A stretch of DNA of 64,000 bases from NCBI RefSeq assembly GCF_007860015.1, contig NZ_SJPS01000007.1, positions 124,001-188,000 on the forward strand. The letters are read 5' to 3'. A model generated the notes under the pieces. It saw nothing but the letters and a program-made list of their open reading frames with translations. It searched no databases and was not told the DNA's origin. Numbering within the stretch: position 1 is the stretch's first letter; each line of letters begins with the position of its first letter. The stretch comes from Bythopirellula polymerisocia (lineage in GTDB: Bacteria; Planctomycetota; Planctomycetia; Pirellulales; Lacipirellulaceae). Shown in pieces: positions 1-9,751 of this stretch. The position numbers and the translations under genes were made by a program.

Positions 1-1878
1 ATTCTCAGCGAGGGTGAAATTGGCACGCGAAGACGCAAGGGTGATCGTGCCATCGTGGAAGCAGTATTCGCCTTTGGCGGATAGTGAGAGATGACACAAA
101 TCCCCGGCAATGCGTGCATTAAGACATATCTCCCCGTTTTCGTTTTCTAGTTGAAAACCATCATGCGGAGAACCCGCTTCAAATGCTTCGCGGCTGCCGA
201 AGAAGCTGGGTTTCATCAAATAGGGGCCGTCGTACTCGGGGCAGAAGGTGTCGCAGTTGCCGCAGTGGTTGCAATAATCGGCAAAGTTGGCAATTTGCTC
301 TGCCTTCTCAACACGGAAGGGTTTCTCATCGCCGACTTCGACGAGTGTGCCGTCCGGCTGTACCTCCAGATCGCGGTAACTAATGTCGACAGCCTCGACA
401 GCATAAGTAAAGTTAGCATCGTTGGGGCAGACAGGGATGCACTTGTCGCAGGTAATGCAGTCGAACGTGGTCAGGTGCGAATCGATCTTCTTGGGTATCG
501 ATCGATTATGCTCAGCATAATACCGATTATCTGCTTGCGTCTTCGCGACAATCGTTTCCATATTCAAAAAACCAGCATGGAGTGGATCACCTCCCGCGGC
601 AGCCCGATTGCCGCAACAATCCAAGAGATAGTCATCAATGGTCGTAGCACCACACGCATCCATCGCCTTGCGGAGATCCTGGAAATACGCCGGCAATCGT
701 CCGTAGCCACCGACCCTCAATAAATCGGTGCAGGTGGTGACGGGGACAAACCCGCAGGCGATTGCGTTGGCCGCGTTCTTGCGGTCGATGCCTGCTGAGA
801 AGGAGATCGGCATCACGTGGCCCACCTGCTTACGAAATTCGTGAGCCAGCGTGAGCGTGATCACATGCAACGGCAGGCCCGAGAGATACATCACCTTCTC
901 CTTCTCGGGGAAGAATTCGCGGTGGTTGTTGACCTCGAGAGTGTTGGAAAACTTGGCACCGAAACCCATGTTGCGCTCCGTCGCAAGTTTCGCCAGTCGA
1001 CCACACATAGCGATCGATTCGTCAAACATCAAACCGCTGGAGTAGGCGTGCGGGTTGACGGTGATTTCTGTGTAACCCATCACGTCATAGAGTAACGCTT
1101 CGAGCCGTCCTTTCCCCAGCATCGGCGGGTTCATTTTTACGATCACATCGGTGCCGATCTCAGTGAGAAGAAACTCGCAGATGCGTTCGATCTCGTCAGC
1201 GGGGCAGCCATGGAAAGTAGAAAGTGTGATGCTGCGGCTCAAGGCGGTGGGATAGTCGAGGTCTCGCAGAGCGCGCAGCCGATGCGGCAATTGATCCCGG
1301 AGGCGGTTGACACTCTCGGTGGCATCCATCATGCCGCGGATGAATCCGACTACCTTGTCGGTCTGAATGCCTGCCAGGTCGTAGCCGACCGACATGTCGA
1401 AGACGGTCTCGCCCAAAGTACCGGCCATGTCGGTCTCACCGCAGGGATTGCCGAATTCCTGAGGCGCATTTCGCAGCATATGGATCAGCATGGCCCCTTG
1501 AACATATTGATCGAGTGACTCATGGACCTTGAGTTCCTGCGACCATTCGATGTTGTAGCCAACGTTGGTGGCATCGATGCAGGGTCGGGCAATTTCTAGC
1601 GCGTCGTTGATCTGCACGGTCTTTAGTTCCATGATCCGCGACCCGGCGAGCCACGAGAGCACCAGGTTCTGCGCCATCTGGGTTTGCGGACCCGAGGCGG
1701 GACCTAGCGGGTTGCCTGCCAATTGGCCATGGAAGCGGACCGTGAGATCGGTGCTGTCATTCGCATCGGGCACGTACCATTTGCGGCGAGGCAGATCAAA
1801 CATCGACTCCCGGTTCGCATACTCAAGCCGGATGCGGTCGACGAGTTCGACGAACGGTGTGCAGTAGAGATCGACCAT
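1..1878 (-). CDS. ygfK: YgfK-type Fe-S oxidoreductase (putative selenate reductase subunit), 3' end outside window
   Basis: The minus strand is open from an ATG at 1878 to the window edge (626 codons, no stop), so the C-terminus is missing. The N-terminal ~430 residues match the dihydropyrimidine-dehydrogenase/PreA-like half of E. coli YgfK, with stretches such as GPASGPQTQMAQN, MELKTVQIND, FHGCPADEIERIC and a glycine-rich GGYGRLPAYFQ. A ferredoxin-like Fe-S part follows with CITCDKCIPVCPN and CNHCGNCDTFCP, i.e. two 4Fe-4S cysteine sets. In E. coli YgfK (about 1030 residues) a GltD/AegA-like FAD-NAD(P)H module of roughly 400 residues sits between these parts; here the chain passes almost directly from one to the other. 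The family is genetically tied to purine/urate breakdown, with the electron donor unsettled. It diverges from the PLP-enzyme operon at 2029. No clear Shine-Dalgarno sequence precedes the ATG. Confidence 0.85.
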   Translation of the reverse strand, partial: MVDLYCTPFVELVDRIRLEYANRESMFDLPRRKWYVPDANDSTDLTVRFHGQLAGNPLGPASGPQTQMAQNLVLSWLAGSRIMELKTVQINDALEIARPCIDATNVGYNIEWSQELKVHESLDQYVQGAMLIHMLRNAPQEFGNPCGETDMAGTLGETVFDMSVGYDLAGIQTDKVVGFIRGMMDATESVNRLRDQLPHRLRALRDLDYPTALSRSITLSTFHGCPADEIERICEFLLTEIGTDVIVKMNPPMLGKGRLEALLYDVMGYTEITVNPHAYSSGLMFDESIAMCGRLAKLATERNMGFGAKFSNTLEVNNHREFFPEKEKVMYLSGLPLHVITLTLAHEFRKQVGHVMPISFSAGIDRKNAANAIACGFVPVTTCTDLLRVGGYGRLPAYFQDLRKAMDACGATTIDDYLLDCCGNRAAAGGDPLHAGFLNMETIVAKTQADNRYYAEHNRSIPKKIDSHLTTFDCITCDKCIPVCPNDANFTYAVEAVDISYRDLEVQPDGTLVEVGDEKPFRVEKAEQIANFADYCNHCGNCDTFCPEYDGPYLMKPSFFGSREAFEAGSPHDGFQLENENGEICLNARIAGDLCHLSLSAKGEYCFHDGTITLASSRANFTLAEN

Positions 1879-2028
1879 GTAATTTGCGTGTGAAAAATAG
1901 GTAGAACCCGCAGAAGTACTTATTTCGATTCTAACTCAGAAACCATCACGGTACTAGCTTCTCGATTGTTGGTGAGTTAGAGTGCAAAGTTGCTGTGTTG
2001 TCAGAGAGTAAGGGCGGGAAGGACTGCG

Positions 2029-3279
2029 ATGATTGAAAAGTTGGTTTGCGTAAATTGCGGCGCCGAATACTCGCCGCATTCTGCGGATGCGCCGGTGGTC
2101 TGGATGACCTGCACTACTTGCGGACCAGCGGAAGGGATTCTTGATTTTCACTACGATCTTGATGCAGTGAGTGAAAGCTGGTTGGATAGCCCCCTCGCTA
2201 AGCGTGAGCGAAGCCATTGGCGTTATGCCGAACTATTGCCACTCAAAGAATCTTCGCTACGGAACGATTGGCAGGTGGGCTGGACGCCGATCATTGACGC
2301 CGAACGACTGGCCATGGAACTTGGCCTGGAGCGAGTGCTACTGAAAGACGAAGGACGCAATCCGTCGGCGTCGTTCAAGGATCGAGCGAGTTCGGTCGGT
2401 GTAGCTCATGCGCTGGAAGTTGGGGCGAACACGATCGCCTGCGCGTCGACTGGCAACGCGGCCACGAGTCTGGCTTGTCATTCCGCACTGGCCGGGATCG
2501 AGGCAAACATTTTTGTTCCACACACTGCCCCTGAGCCAAAGCTTGCACAGCTCTTGGTTTTCGGGGCACGAGTATTTGCCGTCGAGGGATCTTACGATCA
2601 AGCATATCAACTTTGCTCGGAGGCTTGCAATCATTTTGGTTGGTACAATCGCAATTGTGCGATCAATCCGGTGTTGGTGGAAGGGAAAAAAACCGCCGGG
2701 TTGGAAGTCGCCGAACAAGTGGCTGCGTATGGTGGTGTGCCCGATTGGGTGGCGGTGAGCATCGGCGATGGTTGTACGATAGCGGGCATCTGGAAAGGGC
2801 TCGCCGAGATGCACGCGTTAGGGGTAATCGATCGACTGCCAAGATTGCTGGGAGTTCAGGCAGAAGGAGTCGCACCGATTCCCTATGCGCTCTCGCATGG
2901 TAAACTACCTGAGCCTGGCAGCGGCTCAACTATGGCAGATAGCATCGACGTGCAGGTGCCGCGCAATTGGCGCAAGGCAGTGAATGCACTCAGTGCCGCC
3001 AATGGGCGAGTAGTTTGTGTGAGTGACGAACAGATATTGGCGGCCATTCGGCTCTCCGGTCGGCATGGCGTATTCGCCGAACCGGCCGCTGCCGCGGCGT
3101 TGGCGGGAGTGGTAGTGGCCGTCGATTCGAGAATCATTGAGCCGCATGAGTCGGTGTTGGTGATGATTACCGGCAGCGGACTGAAAGACATTCGCAGCTC
3201 GATCCGCGCGGGAGGTAAACCGCTGAGTATCAAGCCCGACCTGGCGTCGGTCGAGATGGCGGTTGAGAATTCGTCGTAG
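2029..3279 (+). CDS. Threonine-synthase-like PLP enzyme of the purine/ureide cluster
   Basis: 416-residue fold-type-II PLP enzyme. It begins with a small cysteine pair region (CVNC near residue 7, CTTC near 28) resembling the zinc-ribbon start of some threonine synthases. The PLP lysine is K117 in SASFKDR, the phosphate-binding loop is STGNAATS (about 140-147), and the tail has ITGSGLKD, all typical of threonine synthase. I start at ATG 2029 after GGAAGGACTGCG rather than the in-frame TTG at 1990. It is the first gene of a unit with the next PLP enzyme and ssnA and diverges from ygfK. Family knowledge alone would say threonine synthase. The neighbours instead suggest a beta-elimination/replacement on a diaminopropionate- or ureido-type intermediate, the place YgeX holds in E. 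coli; that role is inference. It is clearly not YgeX by sequence. Confidence 0.8.
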   Translation: MIEKLVCVNCGAEYSPHSADAPVVWMTCTTCGPAEGILDFHYDLDAVSESWLDSPLAKRERSHWRYAELLPLKESSLRNDWQVGWTPIIDAERLAMELGLERVLLKDEGRNPSASFKDRASSVGVAHALEVGANTIACASTGNAATSLACHSALAGIEANIFVPHTAPEPKLAQLLVFGARVFAVEGSYDQAYQLCSEACNHFGWYNRNCAINPVLVEGKKTAGLEVAEQVAAYGGVPDWVAVSIGDGCTIAGIWKGLAEMHALGVIDRLPRLLGVQAEGVAPIPYALSHGKLPEPGSGSTMADSIDVQVPRNWRKAVNALSAANGRVVCVSDEQILAAIRLSGRHGVFAEPAAAAALAGVVVAVDSRIIEPHESVLVMITGSGLKDIRSSIRAGGKPLSIKPDLASVEMAVENSS

Positions 3280-3442
3280 ATAGCGTGGCATAAATGCCGA
3301 TTTGTCATTCCGAAGTAAGTTTCACGACTAAAGTAATCTGGGTAGAACATGTCTTATTCTCAAGGCATACAGGCCGTGCCACCCAGATCCCTCAGGTCGT
3401 GTTACTCCTTTAGGGATGACACGGTTCAATTTTGGAGCAAAA

Positions 3443-4894
3443 ATGCAAGTCAACAAAGAAGTTCTAGAACGAACGATCAAGCGATTTAGGGAGCGGAAGA
3501 TACTGCTTCCCACGTTTGCCCAAATGCGAGATCCGACGACGATTCCTGAGAAGATCACTAGTCGGCTCCGCGATGTGGGATTGTGGGACGTGGACCCTGC
3601 GAACCTGTTTCGAATCACGTGGAAGAACGAACCGGTCGATAAGGGAGGCCTGTTCAACGACGGGAACTGGATCGAGTTTCCATCTGTATTGACTGGGGTC
3701 GATACACGAATCATCGGTCTCGTAGGTAAGTATTTTCCCACGGGGGCGCACAAAGTGGGAGCGGCCTACGGTTGTTTAATACCTCGCGTGGTGAGTGGCG
3801 AGTTTGATCCCACACGGCAAAAGGCAGTTTGGCCCAGCACGGGGAACTATTGCCGCGGTGGTGCATTTGATTCCGCGCTCTTGGGCTGCACGGCTGTGGC
3901 GATTCTTCCTGAAGAAATGAGCCGCGAAAGGTTCGAGTGGCTCAAAGAGATCGGCGCCGAGGTGATCGCGACACCGGGTTGCGAGTCGAACGTCAAGGAA
4001 ATCTATGACATGTGTTGGGAGATTCGCCGCACGCGACCCGACTGTGTGATCTTCAATCAGTTCGAGGAGTTCGGCAACGCCTGTTGGCATTACCATGTGA
4101 CGGCCGCGGCGATTCAGGAAGTGTTTGAGCGGGTTGCCAACGGGGGAAGGCTGGCGGGATACGTCTCTGCCACGGGAAGCGCGGGGACCATAGCCGCCGG
4201 GGATCGGCTCCGCACGTTGCACCCGGACCTACGGGTGGTGGCGACCGAAGCCCAGCAATGCCCGACACTCTACCAGTTTGGTTTTGGTGGGCATCGCATC
4301 GAAGGGATCGGCGACAAGCACGTGCCCTGGATACACAATGTCCGCAACACCGACATGATCGCCGCGATTGACGACGAGCAGTGCATGTCGCTGTTGCGGC
4401 TGTTCAACGAAAATGCGGGAAAGGAAGTCTTGCAGAAAGATTTGCCTGCGGATTTTATCGCACAACTGCCGCAAGTCGGCATCTCGGGAATATGCAATCT
4501 AGTGGCCGCGATCAAGACTGCCAAGCATTTTGACATGACCGGTAAGGACGTAGTCTTCACCTGTCTGACGGACTCGGCCGGACTGTATTCGAGTCGCTTG
4601 GAAGAACTAAATGCCGAGAACGGTGCGTATACGCAAGAACGTGCGGCGTTGGATCGGGAACGCTACTTGGAGGGGATTGCCACGGACTATGTCCGCGAAT
4701 TGACATACCAGGATCGCAAGGCGCTGCACAACTTCAAGTATTTCACCTGGGTCGAACAGCAGGGCCGCAGTGCGGAAGAACTACGGCAACTGTGGGATCC
4801 AGACTTTTGGCTGGAAACCTTCGCCCAGGCCACAGAGTGGGATCACCAGATTGAAGATTTCAATCAGCAAACTGGTGTTTTGGAACTGCTCTGA
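3443..4894 (+). CDS. Cysteine-synthase/diaminopropionate-lyase-like PLP enzyme
   Basis: 483 residues from ATG 3443, which has a good ribosome site (TTTGGAGCAAAA); an in-frame ATG at 3416 lacks one. The fold-type-II PLP features are visible: the candidate Schiff-base lysine K104 in GAHKVGAAYG, the loop PSTGNYCRGG (131-140) and a glycine-rich SATGSAGTIAAG around 245. An N-terminal extension of about 80 residues and a long C-terminal tail make it larger than an ordinary cysteine synthase (~310). Such enzymes are found beside YgeW-type carbamoyltransferases, and I read it as part of the same catabolic unit, probably releasing ammonia from a 2,3-diamino acid or ureido amino acid; the substrate cannot be read from the sequence. 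Its TGA overlaps the ATG of ssnA by one base (TGATG), so translation is probably coupled. Confidence 0.8.
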   Translation: MQVNKEVLERTIKRFRERKILLPTFAQMRDPTTIPEKITSRLRDVGLWDVDPANLFRITWKNEPVDKGGLFNDGNWIEFPSVLTGVDTRIIGLVGKYFPTGAHKVGAAYGCLIPRVVSGEFDPTRQKAVWPSTGNYCRGGAFDSALLGCTAVAILPEEMSRERFEWLKEIGAEVIATPGCESNVKEIYDMCWEIRRTRPDCVIFNQFEEFGNACWHYHVTAAAIQEVFERVANGGRLAGYVSATGSAGTIAAGDRLRTLHPDLRVVATEAQQCPTLYQFGFGGHRIEGIGDKHVPWIHNVRNTDMIAAIDDEQCMSLLRLFNENAGKEVLQKDLPADFIAQLPQVGISGICNLVAAIKTAKHFDMTGKDVVFTCLTDSAGLYSSRLEELNAENGAYTQERAALDRERYLEGIATDYVRELTYQDRKALHNFKYFTWVEQQGRSAEELRQLWDPDFWLETFAQATEWDHQIEDFNQQTGVLELL

Positions 4895-6204
4895 TGTCGA
4901 CTCTATTTCGCGATGCAACGTTGGTCGAACTAGACCCTCCCTCGGTGAGACAAGGTGATCTCCGCCAGGCCGATGGTCGGATCACGTCGGTGGGGCGGAA
5001 TCTCACCTTAGAATCCGACGATGAAGTTGTCGACTGCGGCGGCGCCGTGCTGATGCCGGGTTTGGTGAATGGCCACACGCATCTCTACTCGGCGCTGGCC
5101 GCTGGGATGCCCGCCCCGCCCCGACAGCCGAAAAATTTTCAGGAGATTCTGGAACTTATCTGGTGGCGGCTTGATCGCGCACACAATCTGGCAAGCGTCA
5201 CCGCCAGCGGAGCGATTGGGGCGCTGGCCGCGCTACGTTGCGGTACAACGACACTCATCGATCATCATGCCTCGCCCAACAGCATCTCCGGCAGTTTGAC
5301 GGCACTTGAAACGGGGATTGCAAAGGTAGGTTGCCGAGGAGTGTTGTGTTACGAAGTCACCGACCGAAATTGTGTGGGTGAAGCTAGTGCGGGATTGTTT
5401 GAGACAGCTCTCTATGCAACAGAACTAAGTGGAAAAAAAGATCACCGCTTTGCGGCGATGGTCGGTGCACATGCGAGTTTTACGCTAGCGGAGAAGTCGC
5501 TAGTCGGCTGTGTTGAACTGGCTCGGGACTTGGATCTGGGCGTCCATATCCATGTGGCCGAGGATCCGTGCGATGAACGAATCACTCGCGAAAATTTTGG
5601 CTGCGGGCTTATGGAGCGGTTCGAACGGGTGGGACTCCTTCAGGTGTCGGGGAGCATCTTTGGACACGGGACCCATTTATCAGCGGACGATTTTGCACGG
5701 CTAGGAGATTATGCGGGGCAACTGCATTTAGCGCACAATCCTAGTTCGAATATGAACAATGGGGTCGGATATACACCTGTTGCTAAAGCGACCACTCCGG
5801 TTGTGCTGGGGACGGATGGGATCGGGGCGGATATGTGGCGCGAGGCACGCGTGGCTGAGTTCAAGAGCCACGATGCGCAGACTGCGTTGCCATTTGGCAA
5901 ATCGCTCAGCTTTCTGGCCGAGTCGGCAAGGTTGGCCTCGCGGGCGTTGGGGATCACCGTCGGAAGTTTGGAGGTGGGTGCCGCCGCCGATCTGGTAATT
6001 ACCAATTATCGGCCAGCCACGCCGCTTACGAGCGACAATCTGGCAGGGCATTTCTTGTTTGCGATGGGTCCCGAGTTTGTCCGCGACGTGATGATCGACG
6101 GCCGTTGGTGCCTGCGCGGGGGCGAGGTGGTTTCGTGCGACGAGGTTGCTCTCCGGTCCGAGGCAGTCACCCAAGCACGCGAACTCTGGTCGCGGATGGT
6201 TTAA
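4894..6204 (+). CDS. ssnA: SsnA-type metal-dependent aminohydrolase
   Basis: 436-residue amidohydrolase-superfamily protein, close to E. coli SsnA (442) in length and pattern. Metal ligands are visible as HTH (H61, H63), a histidine in HVAEDPCDE, GHGTHLS and the late LGTDGIGAD aspartate. This family deaminates or hydrolyses purine-like rings, guanine deaminase being the best-known relative, and SsnA genes co-occur with ygfK and xdhD. The start overlaps the stop of the upstream PLP gene, making it the last gene of the three-gene unit. The gene ends in a TTAA shared with the stop of the convergent carbamate kinase gene, leaving no room for a separate terminator. The exact substrate is not settled by sequence. 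Confidence 0.88.
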   Translation: MSTLFRDATLVELDPPSVRQGDLRQADGRITSVGRNLTLESDDEVVDCGGAVLMPGLVNGHTHLYSALAAGMPAPPRQPKNFQEILELIWWRLDRAHNLASVTASGAIGALAALRCGTTTLIDHHASPNSISGSLTALETGIAKVGCRGVLCYEVTDRNCVGEASAGLFETALYATELSGKKDHRFAAMVGAHASFTLAEKSLVGCVELARDLDLGVHIHVAEDPCDERITRENFGCGLMERFERVGLLQVSGSIFGHGTHLSADDFARLGDYAGQLHLAHNPSSNMNNGVGYTPVAKATTPVVLGTDGIGADMWREARVAEFKSHDAQTALPFGKSLSFLAESARLASRALGITVGSLEVGAAADLVITNYRPATPLTSDNLAGHFLFAMGPEFVRDVMIDGRWCLRGGEVVSCDEVALRSEAVTQARELWSRMV

Positions 6205-7163
6205 GCCGTGATCCGTGTGCCGCTTCTGCCCGCTAGTAGATCGGTGAGGCAGTCGAGATGGCCTATAACTGCAACGGGGTTTGCCTGAGTGGCATGCGTA
6301 ACGAAATCAATGGCGGCCTCGACCTTAGGTCGCATCGATCCTGAACCAAAGTGCCCCGCGTTGAGATATTCATTTGCGTCGGAAATAGTGATTTCGCGAA
6401 GTGGCTTCTCATTGGGCTTGCCGAAGTTGAGGCTAACGTGTTCCACACCAGTGAGAATCACCAAAGCACCCACACCGAGCTCGCGGGCCAAGAGAGATGA
6501 GGTAAGGTCTTTGTCGATCACCGCGGCAGCTCCACTTAACTGACCTCTGGCATCGCGGCAGATGGGAATGCCTCCGCCACCGCAGCAAATCACCAACTCA
6601 TCAGCTTCGACCAACTGGCGAATGGTGGGGAGTTCGAGAATCTCAAGCGGGCGAGGCGAGGAAACAATGCGGCGAAAGCTACCGTCTTCCAGTTCCCGCA
6701 CTTTCCAACCGTCAATTTCGCGATGTGCTTCGGCCACCGCACGGACCAGTTTCGGGCCGATTGGTTTGGTGGGATTCTCGAAGGCGGGGTCCTGGCCATC
6801 GACCAACACGGACGTAACCAAAGTGGTCACCTGACGAGGCTGACCGCGTTCCGCCAGTTCGTTCATCAGGCATTGGGCGATCATATAACCCATGCCGGCC
6901 TGAGTATCGGCGACGCAGAGTTCCAGCGGGATTGTGTAAAGCTCGTGTCGGGCTAGTTCTACTCGCCGCAGAATGTTGCCCACTTGAGGCCCATTGCCAT
7001 GGGTGAGTATCGGCTGATACCCAGCGAGAAAGGCATCGACTAAGATGCGAGCCGTTTGGCGAGTATGGGCGAATTGCTCATCGATGTTGCCTTGTTCACC
7101 TGGAACGCTAATAGCGTTTCCACCGAGTGCGATGACCAGCTTTTGAGGCGTGACGGACGGCAT
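6201..7163 (-). CDS. Carbamate kinase
   Basis: 320 residues, the usual size for carbamate kinase (ArcC/YqeA). The N-terminal VIALGGNAI, THGNGPQVG and a central CCGGGGIPI nucleotide/phosphate region are diagnostic of the amino-acid-kinase fold of this family. It makes ATP from carbamoyl phosphate and ADP, releasing carbamate that breaks down to ammonia and CO2. It is the last gene of the ygeY-ygeW-kinase unit, 35 bases behind ygeW. That order makes sense: YgeW would release carbamoyl phosphate from a ureido compound and this enzyme would recover one ATP. It overlaps ssnA tail to tail by four bases. Confidence 0.93.
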   Translation of the reverse strand: MPSVTPQKLVIALGGNAISVPGEQGNIDEQFAHTRQTARILVDAFLAGYQPILTHGNGPQVGNILRRVELARHELYTIPLELCVADTQAGMGYMIAQCLMNELAERGQPRQVTTLVTSVLVDGQDPAFENPTKPIGPKLVRAVAEAHREIDGWKVRELEDGSFRRIVSSPRPLEILELPTIRQLVEADELVICCGGGGIPICRDARGQLSGAAAVIDKDLTSSLLARELGVGALVILTGVEHVSLNFGKPNEKPLREITISDANEYLNAGHFGSGSMRPKVEAAIDFVTHATQANPVAVIGHLDCLTDLLAGRSGTRITA

Positions 7164-7198
7164 CGAGGATTGATAGTTCTAGTTAGCGAGCCGGATGG

Positions 7199-8233
7199 TC
7201 ATGAAAAAGGGCGCTCGCGCATCGTGCAGGCCATAATCGCCTTGGCGGTATGCAGGCGATTCTCGGCTTCCGGGAACACAACCGACTGAGGACCGTCGAT
7301 AACAGAGTCCGTTACTTCCGAACCACGATCCGCGGGGAGGCAGTGCATGTAGACGGCCGACTTCTTGGCGAGTTTCATACGGCGGTCGTCGCAAATCCAA
7401 TCTTTGTATTTCGCGTTCATGGAGAGACACGCTTGTTGGTTCTCACCGATTTCTTCTTTAGTTGTGGCATTCTGTCGGGCGAGCATCAGGTCGTACACGC
7501 CCCAACTCTTGGGATACACGACGTCAGCATTCTCAAATGCGGCGTCCATATCATCGACGATCTCGAATTTCCCCCCCGAGGCCGAGGCATTCATTTTAGC
7601 CGCTTCGAGGGTACGACCCACCAGGTTGTAGCCTGGTGGATGAGCTAACGTTACATGCATGCCGAACCGGGTCATTAACGTGATAAGTCCCTGTGGCACG
7701 CTCAAAGGCTTGGCATACGAGGGAGCAAAAGCCCAACTCACGGCGATTTTCTTCCCGGCCAAGTCGGTGCCAAAAAGTTCGCGCATGGTTTGCAGGTCCG
7801 CTAGTGTTTGCGTGGGATGATCCACGTCGCACTGCATGTTGATGATCGGCACATCGGAGGCCTGGGCCATTTCGCGCATGTAGCGGTTGCCCTGGTCAAG
7901 GATCAGGTCGTGGCGGATGCAGATTCCGTGGCCCATCGAGGCCAGAATTTTACCCGTGTCGGCAGGGGTCTCGCCGTGGCTAATTTGGGTCACGTCGGCA
8001 TCGAGGAAATGAGCGTGTCCCCCGAGTTGGGTCATGCCTGCTTCAAAAGCGTTGCGGGTCCGGGTTGACTTGTCGAAGAACAACAGAAACGCTGTTTGAT
8101 GCGGCAAAAGCTGCGTCGGTTCACCCCGATGGAATTTTTCTTTGAGTTCCGTCGTAGTGTCCAACAGCAGATCGAGTTCATCTTGGGTGAGGTCATTGGT
8201 TTCGATATAGTCGCGGCCTTTGAGGTCTGCCAT
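7199..8233 (-). CDS. ygeW: YgeW-type (knotted) carbamoyltransferase
   Basis: 344-residue aspartate/ornithine-carbamoyltransferase-family protein. Carbamoyl-phosphate contacts are visible as STRTR (56-60), HPTQT in DVDHPTQTLADLQTM and HCLPA near the C-terminus. The block PSYAKPLSVPQG is highly similar to E. coli YgeW (SYGKPLSVPQG), which distinguishes this branch from OTC and ATC. I place the start at ATG 8233; the longer open frame runs back into the upstream ygeY gene and gives an unlikely basic N-terminus. It lies 20 bases after ygeY and 35 before carbamate kinase, so the three are probably one message. The likely role is phosphorolysis of a ureido acid to carbamoyl phosphate and an amine in purine catabolism; the substrate is inferred. 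Confidence 0.9.
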   Translation of the reverse strand: MADLKGRDYIETNDLTQDELDLLLDTTTELKEKFHRGEPTQLLPHQTAFLLFFDKSTRTRNAFEAGMTQLGGHAHFLDADVTQISHGETPADTGKILASMGHGICIRHDLILDQGNRYMREMAQASDVPIINMQCDVDHPTQTLADLQTMRELFGTDLAGKKIAVSWAFAPSYAKPLSVPQGLITLMTRFGMHVTLAHPPGYNLVGRTLEAAKMNASASGGKFEIVDDMDAAFENADVVYPKSWGVYDLMLARQNATTKEEIGENQQACLSMNAKYKDWICDDRRMKLAKKSAVYMHCLPADRGSEVTDSVIDGPQSVVFPEAENRLHTAKAIMACTMRERPFS

Positions 8234-8253
8234 GGGTTCACTTTCTTTATTGA

Positions 8254-9519
8254 TTATGACTTTTTTCTTTTGAACGTCATATTTGTTTCGTTGGGTCGTC
8301 CGGCGGCAAGGTCGCAATAACTCTGTCCGAAGGCGGCGTAGAAAGCGGCGCAATCGACCAGATGCTCGATCGGCACGGAGTCATTCACAGTATGCGCCAC
8401 ATTCTCAGGGGCAGGACCAAACCCGACGCAGGGAATGTCGTACATGCCGGCAATTGAGACAGCGTTCGTACTGAAGGTCCAGCGATGCACAACCGGCGGC
8501 TTGCCCAACACGTCGCGATGGGTTTTGATTGCCGCTTGCACCTGAGGGGAGTCTTCATCGAAGCACCAGGTGGGAAAGTATTTCTCCGTTTCATATTCCA
8601 GGCCCGTATAGCTGGGTCGAGCGTAGCTTAGCACTTCGACCTTCGCTTTCACTCCAGCGCGTTTGACCGCGTCTTTCACCTCGGCGACCGCCGACTGTTT
8701 GGTATCGCCGACTGTGAGTCGCCGGTCGAGATGGATGTAGGCTTGGCCAGGAACTGCACATAGGCTAGGGGTCTTGCAGTCGATATAGCTCACAGTGATC
8801 GTTGCCTTGCCAAGAAACTCGTCACGGGGAAGGCGTTCGTTGAGTGCCTCGATCTCACGGACCACCTTGGCAATTTTGTAGACCGCATTGTCTCCCTTCT
8901 CGGGCATCGAACCATGGCACGATTTGCCGTCGCAGGTGACGCCGATTTCCATGCGACCGCGCTGGCCGCGGAGGATGGTGCAATTGGTGGAGTCTGTGAC
9001 CACCACCACATCGGGGCGAATCTTGTCTTCCTGGACGATGTACTGCCAACAGAGTCCGTCGCAGTCTTCTTCCATCACCGTGCAGGTCAGCAGCAAGTAG
9101 TACTCAGTAAGATCGACCTTGAGATCGCGCATGATCTTGGCGGCGTAGACCATCGCCGGGATGGCCCCCTCCTGGTCTCCGGCGCCGCGTCCCCAGACTT
9201 TTCCGTCGGCGACCTTGCCCTTGTAGGGATCGTGCTGCCATTCACCACGATTGCCCACACCGACGGTATCGACGTGGGCATCAATAGCGATGAGCTTTTT
9301 GCCAGGCCCTGGTTTTCCGACTTGGGCCAGCAGGTTGCCGAGCTTGTCGGTCCAAATCTTGTCGAAAGCCCCGGTGGCTTCCATCTCCTCGCGGATGCGG
9401 TCAATCACAGGTCCTTCTTCGGCCGACTCGCTGGGGATAGCAATCAGATCTCGCAAGAAGCGGACCATCTTTTTTTCGTACTTTTTCGCGGCAGCGTGGA
9501 ATGGGTTGCTATTTTTCAT
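8254..9519 (-). CDS. ygeY: YgeY family M20 metallopeptidase/amidohydrolase
   Basis: 421 residues, as expected for the YgeY branch of the M20/ArgE/DapE family. Metal-site motifs are in order: DAHVDTVG (first ligand histidine and catalytic Asp), GRGAGDQEGAIPA (bridging Asp), EEDCDG (general base and ligand Glu) and a late histidine in VAHTVNDS. The family hydrolyses amide or carbamoyl bonds, and YgeY genes nearly always accompany ygeW and ygfK. It is the first gene of the minus-strand unit, facing the xdhD operon across 232 bases that should hold both promoters. It may remove a carbamoyl or other acyl group from a ureido intermediate; the precise reaction is not visible. Confidence 0.9.
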   Translation of the reverse strand: MKNSNPFHAAAKKYEKKMVRFLRDLIAIPSESAEEGPVIDRIREEMEATGAFDKIWTDKLGNLLAQVGKPGPGKKLIAIDAHVDTVGVGNRGEWQHDPYKGKVADGKVWGRGAGDQEGAIPAMVYAAKIMRDLKVDLTEYYLLLTCTVMEEDCDGLCWQYIVQEDKIRPDVVVVTDSTNCTILRGQRGRMEIGVTCDGKSCHGSMPEKGDNAVYKIAKVVREIEALNERLPRDEFLGKATITVSYIDCKTPSLCAVPGQAYIHLDRRLTVGDTKQSAVAEVKDAVKRAGVKAKVEVLSYARPSYTGLEYETEKYFPTWCFDEDSPQVQAAIKTHRDVLGKPPVVHRWTFSTNAVSIAGMYDIPCVGFGPAPENVAHTVNDSVPIEHLVDCAAFYAAFGQSYCDLAAGRPNETNMTFKRKKS

Positions 9520-9751
9520 AATCGGAGCAATCTACCAGAATGCAGCGGCATGTCCATGCGGAGCAAGCATATTCTGCTTGTATGGAGACCAGTTCTATGG
9601 CAAACTAGAGTCGGTGGAAGGATAGTCCGGCCGACGCCGGGCAAGAGTTGGCCACTGCGATCCCAGACTTGGTTGGCTGAAGGCGGAAGACTGCAAAGCG
9701 GGTTTCCAGATTTTCGAGCTGCCGTACACACTTTTAGGGAGGCCAACACTC

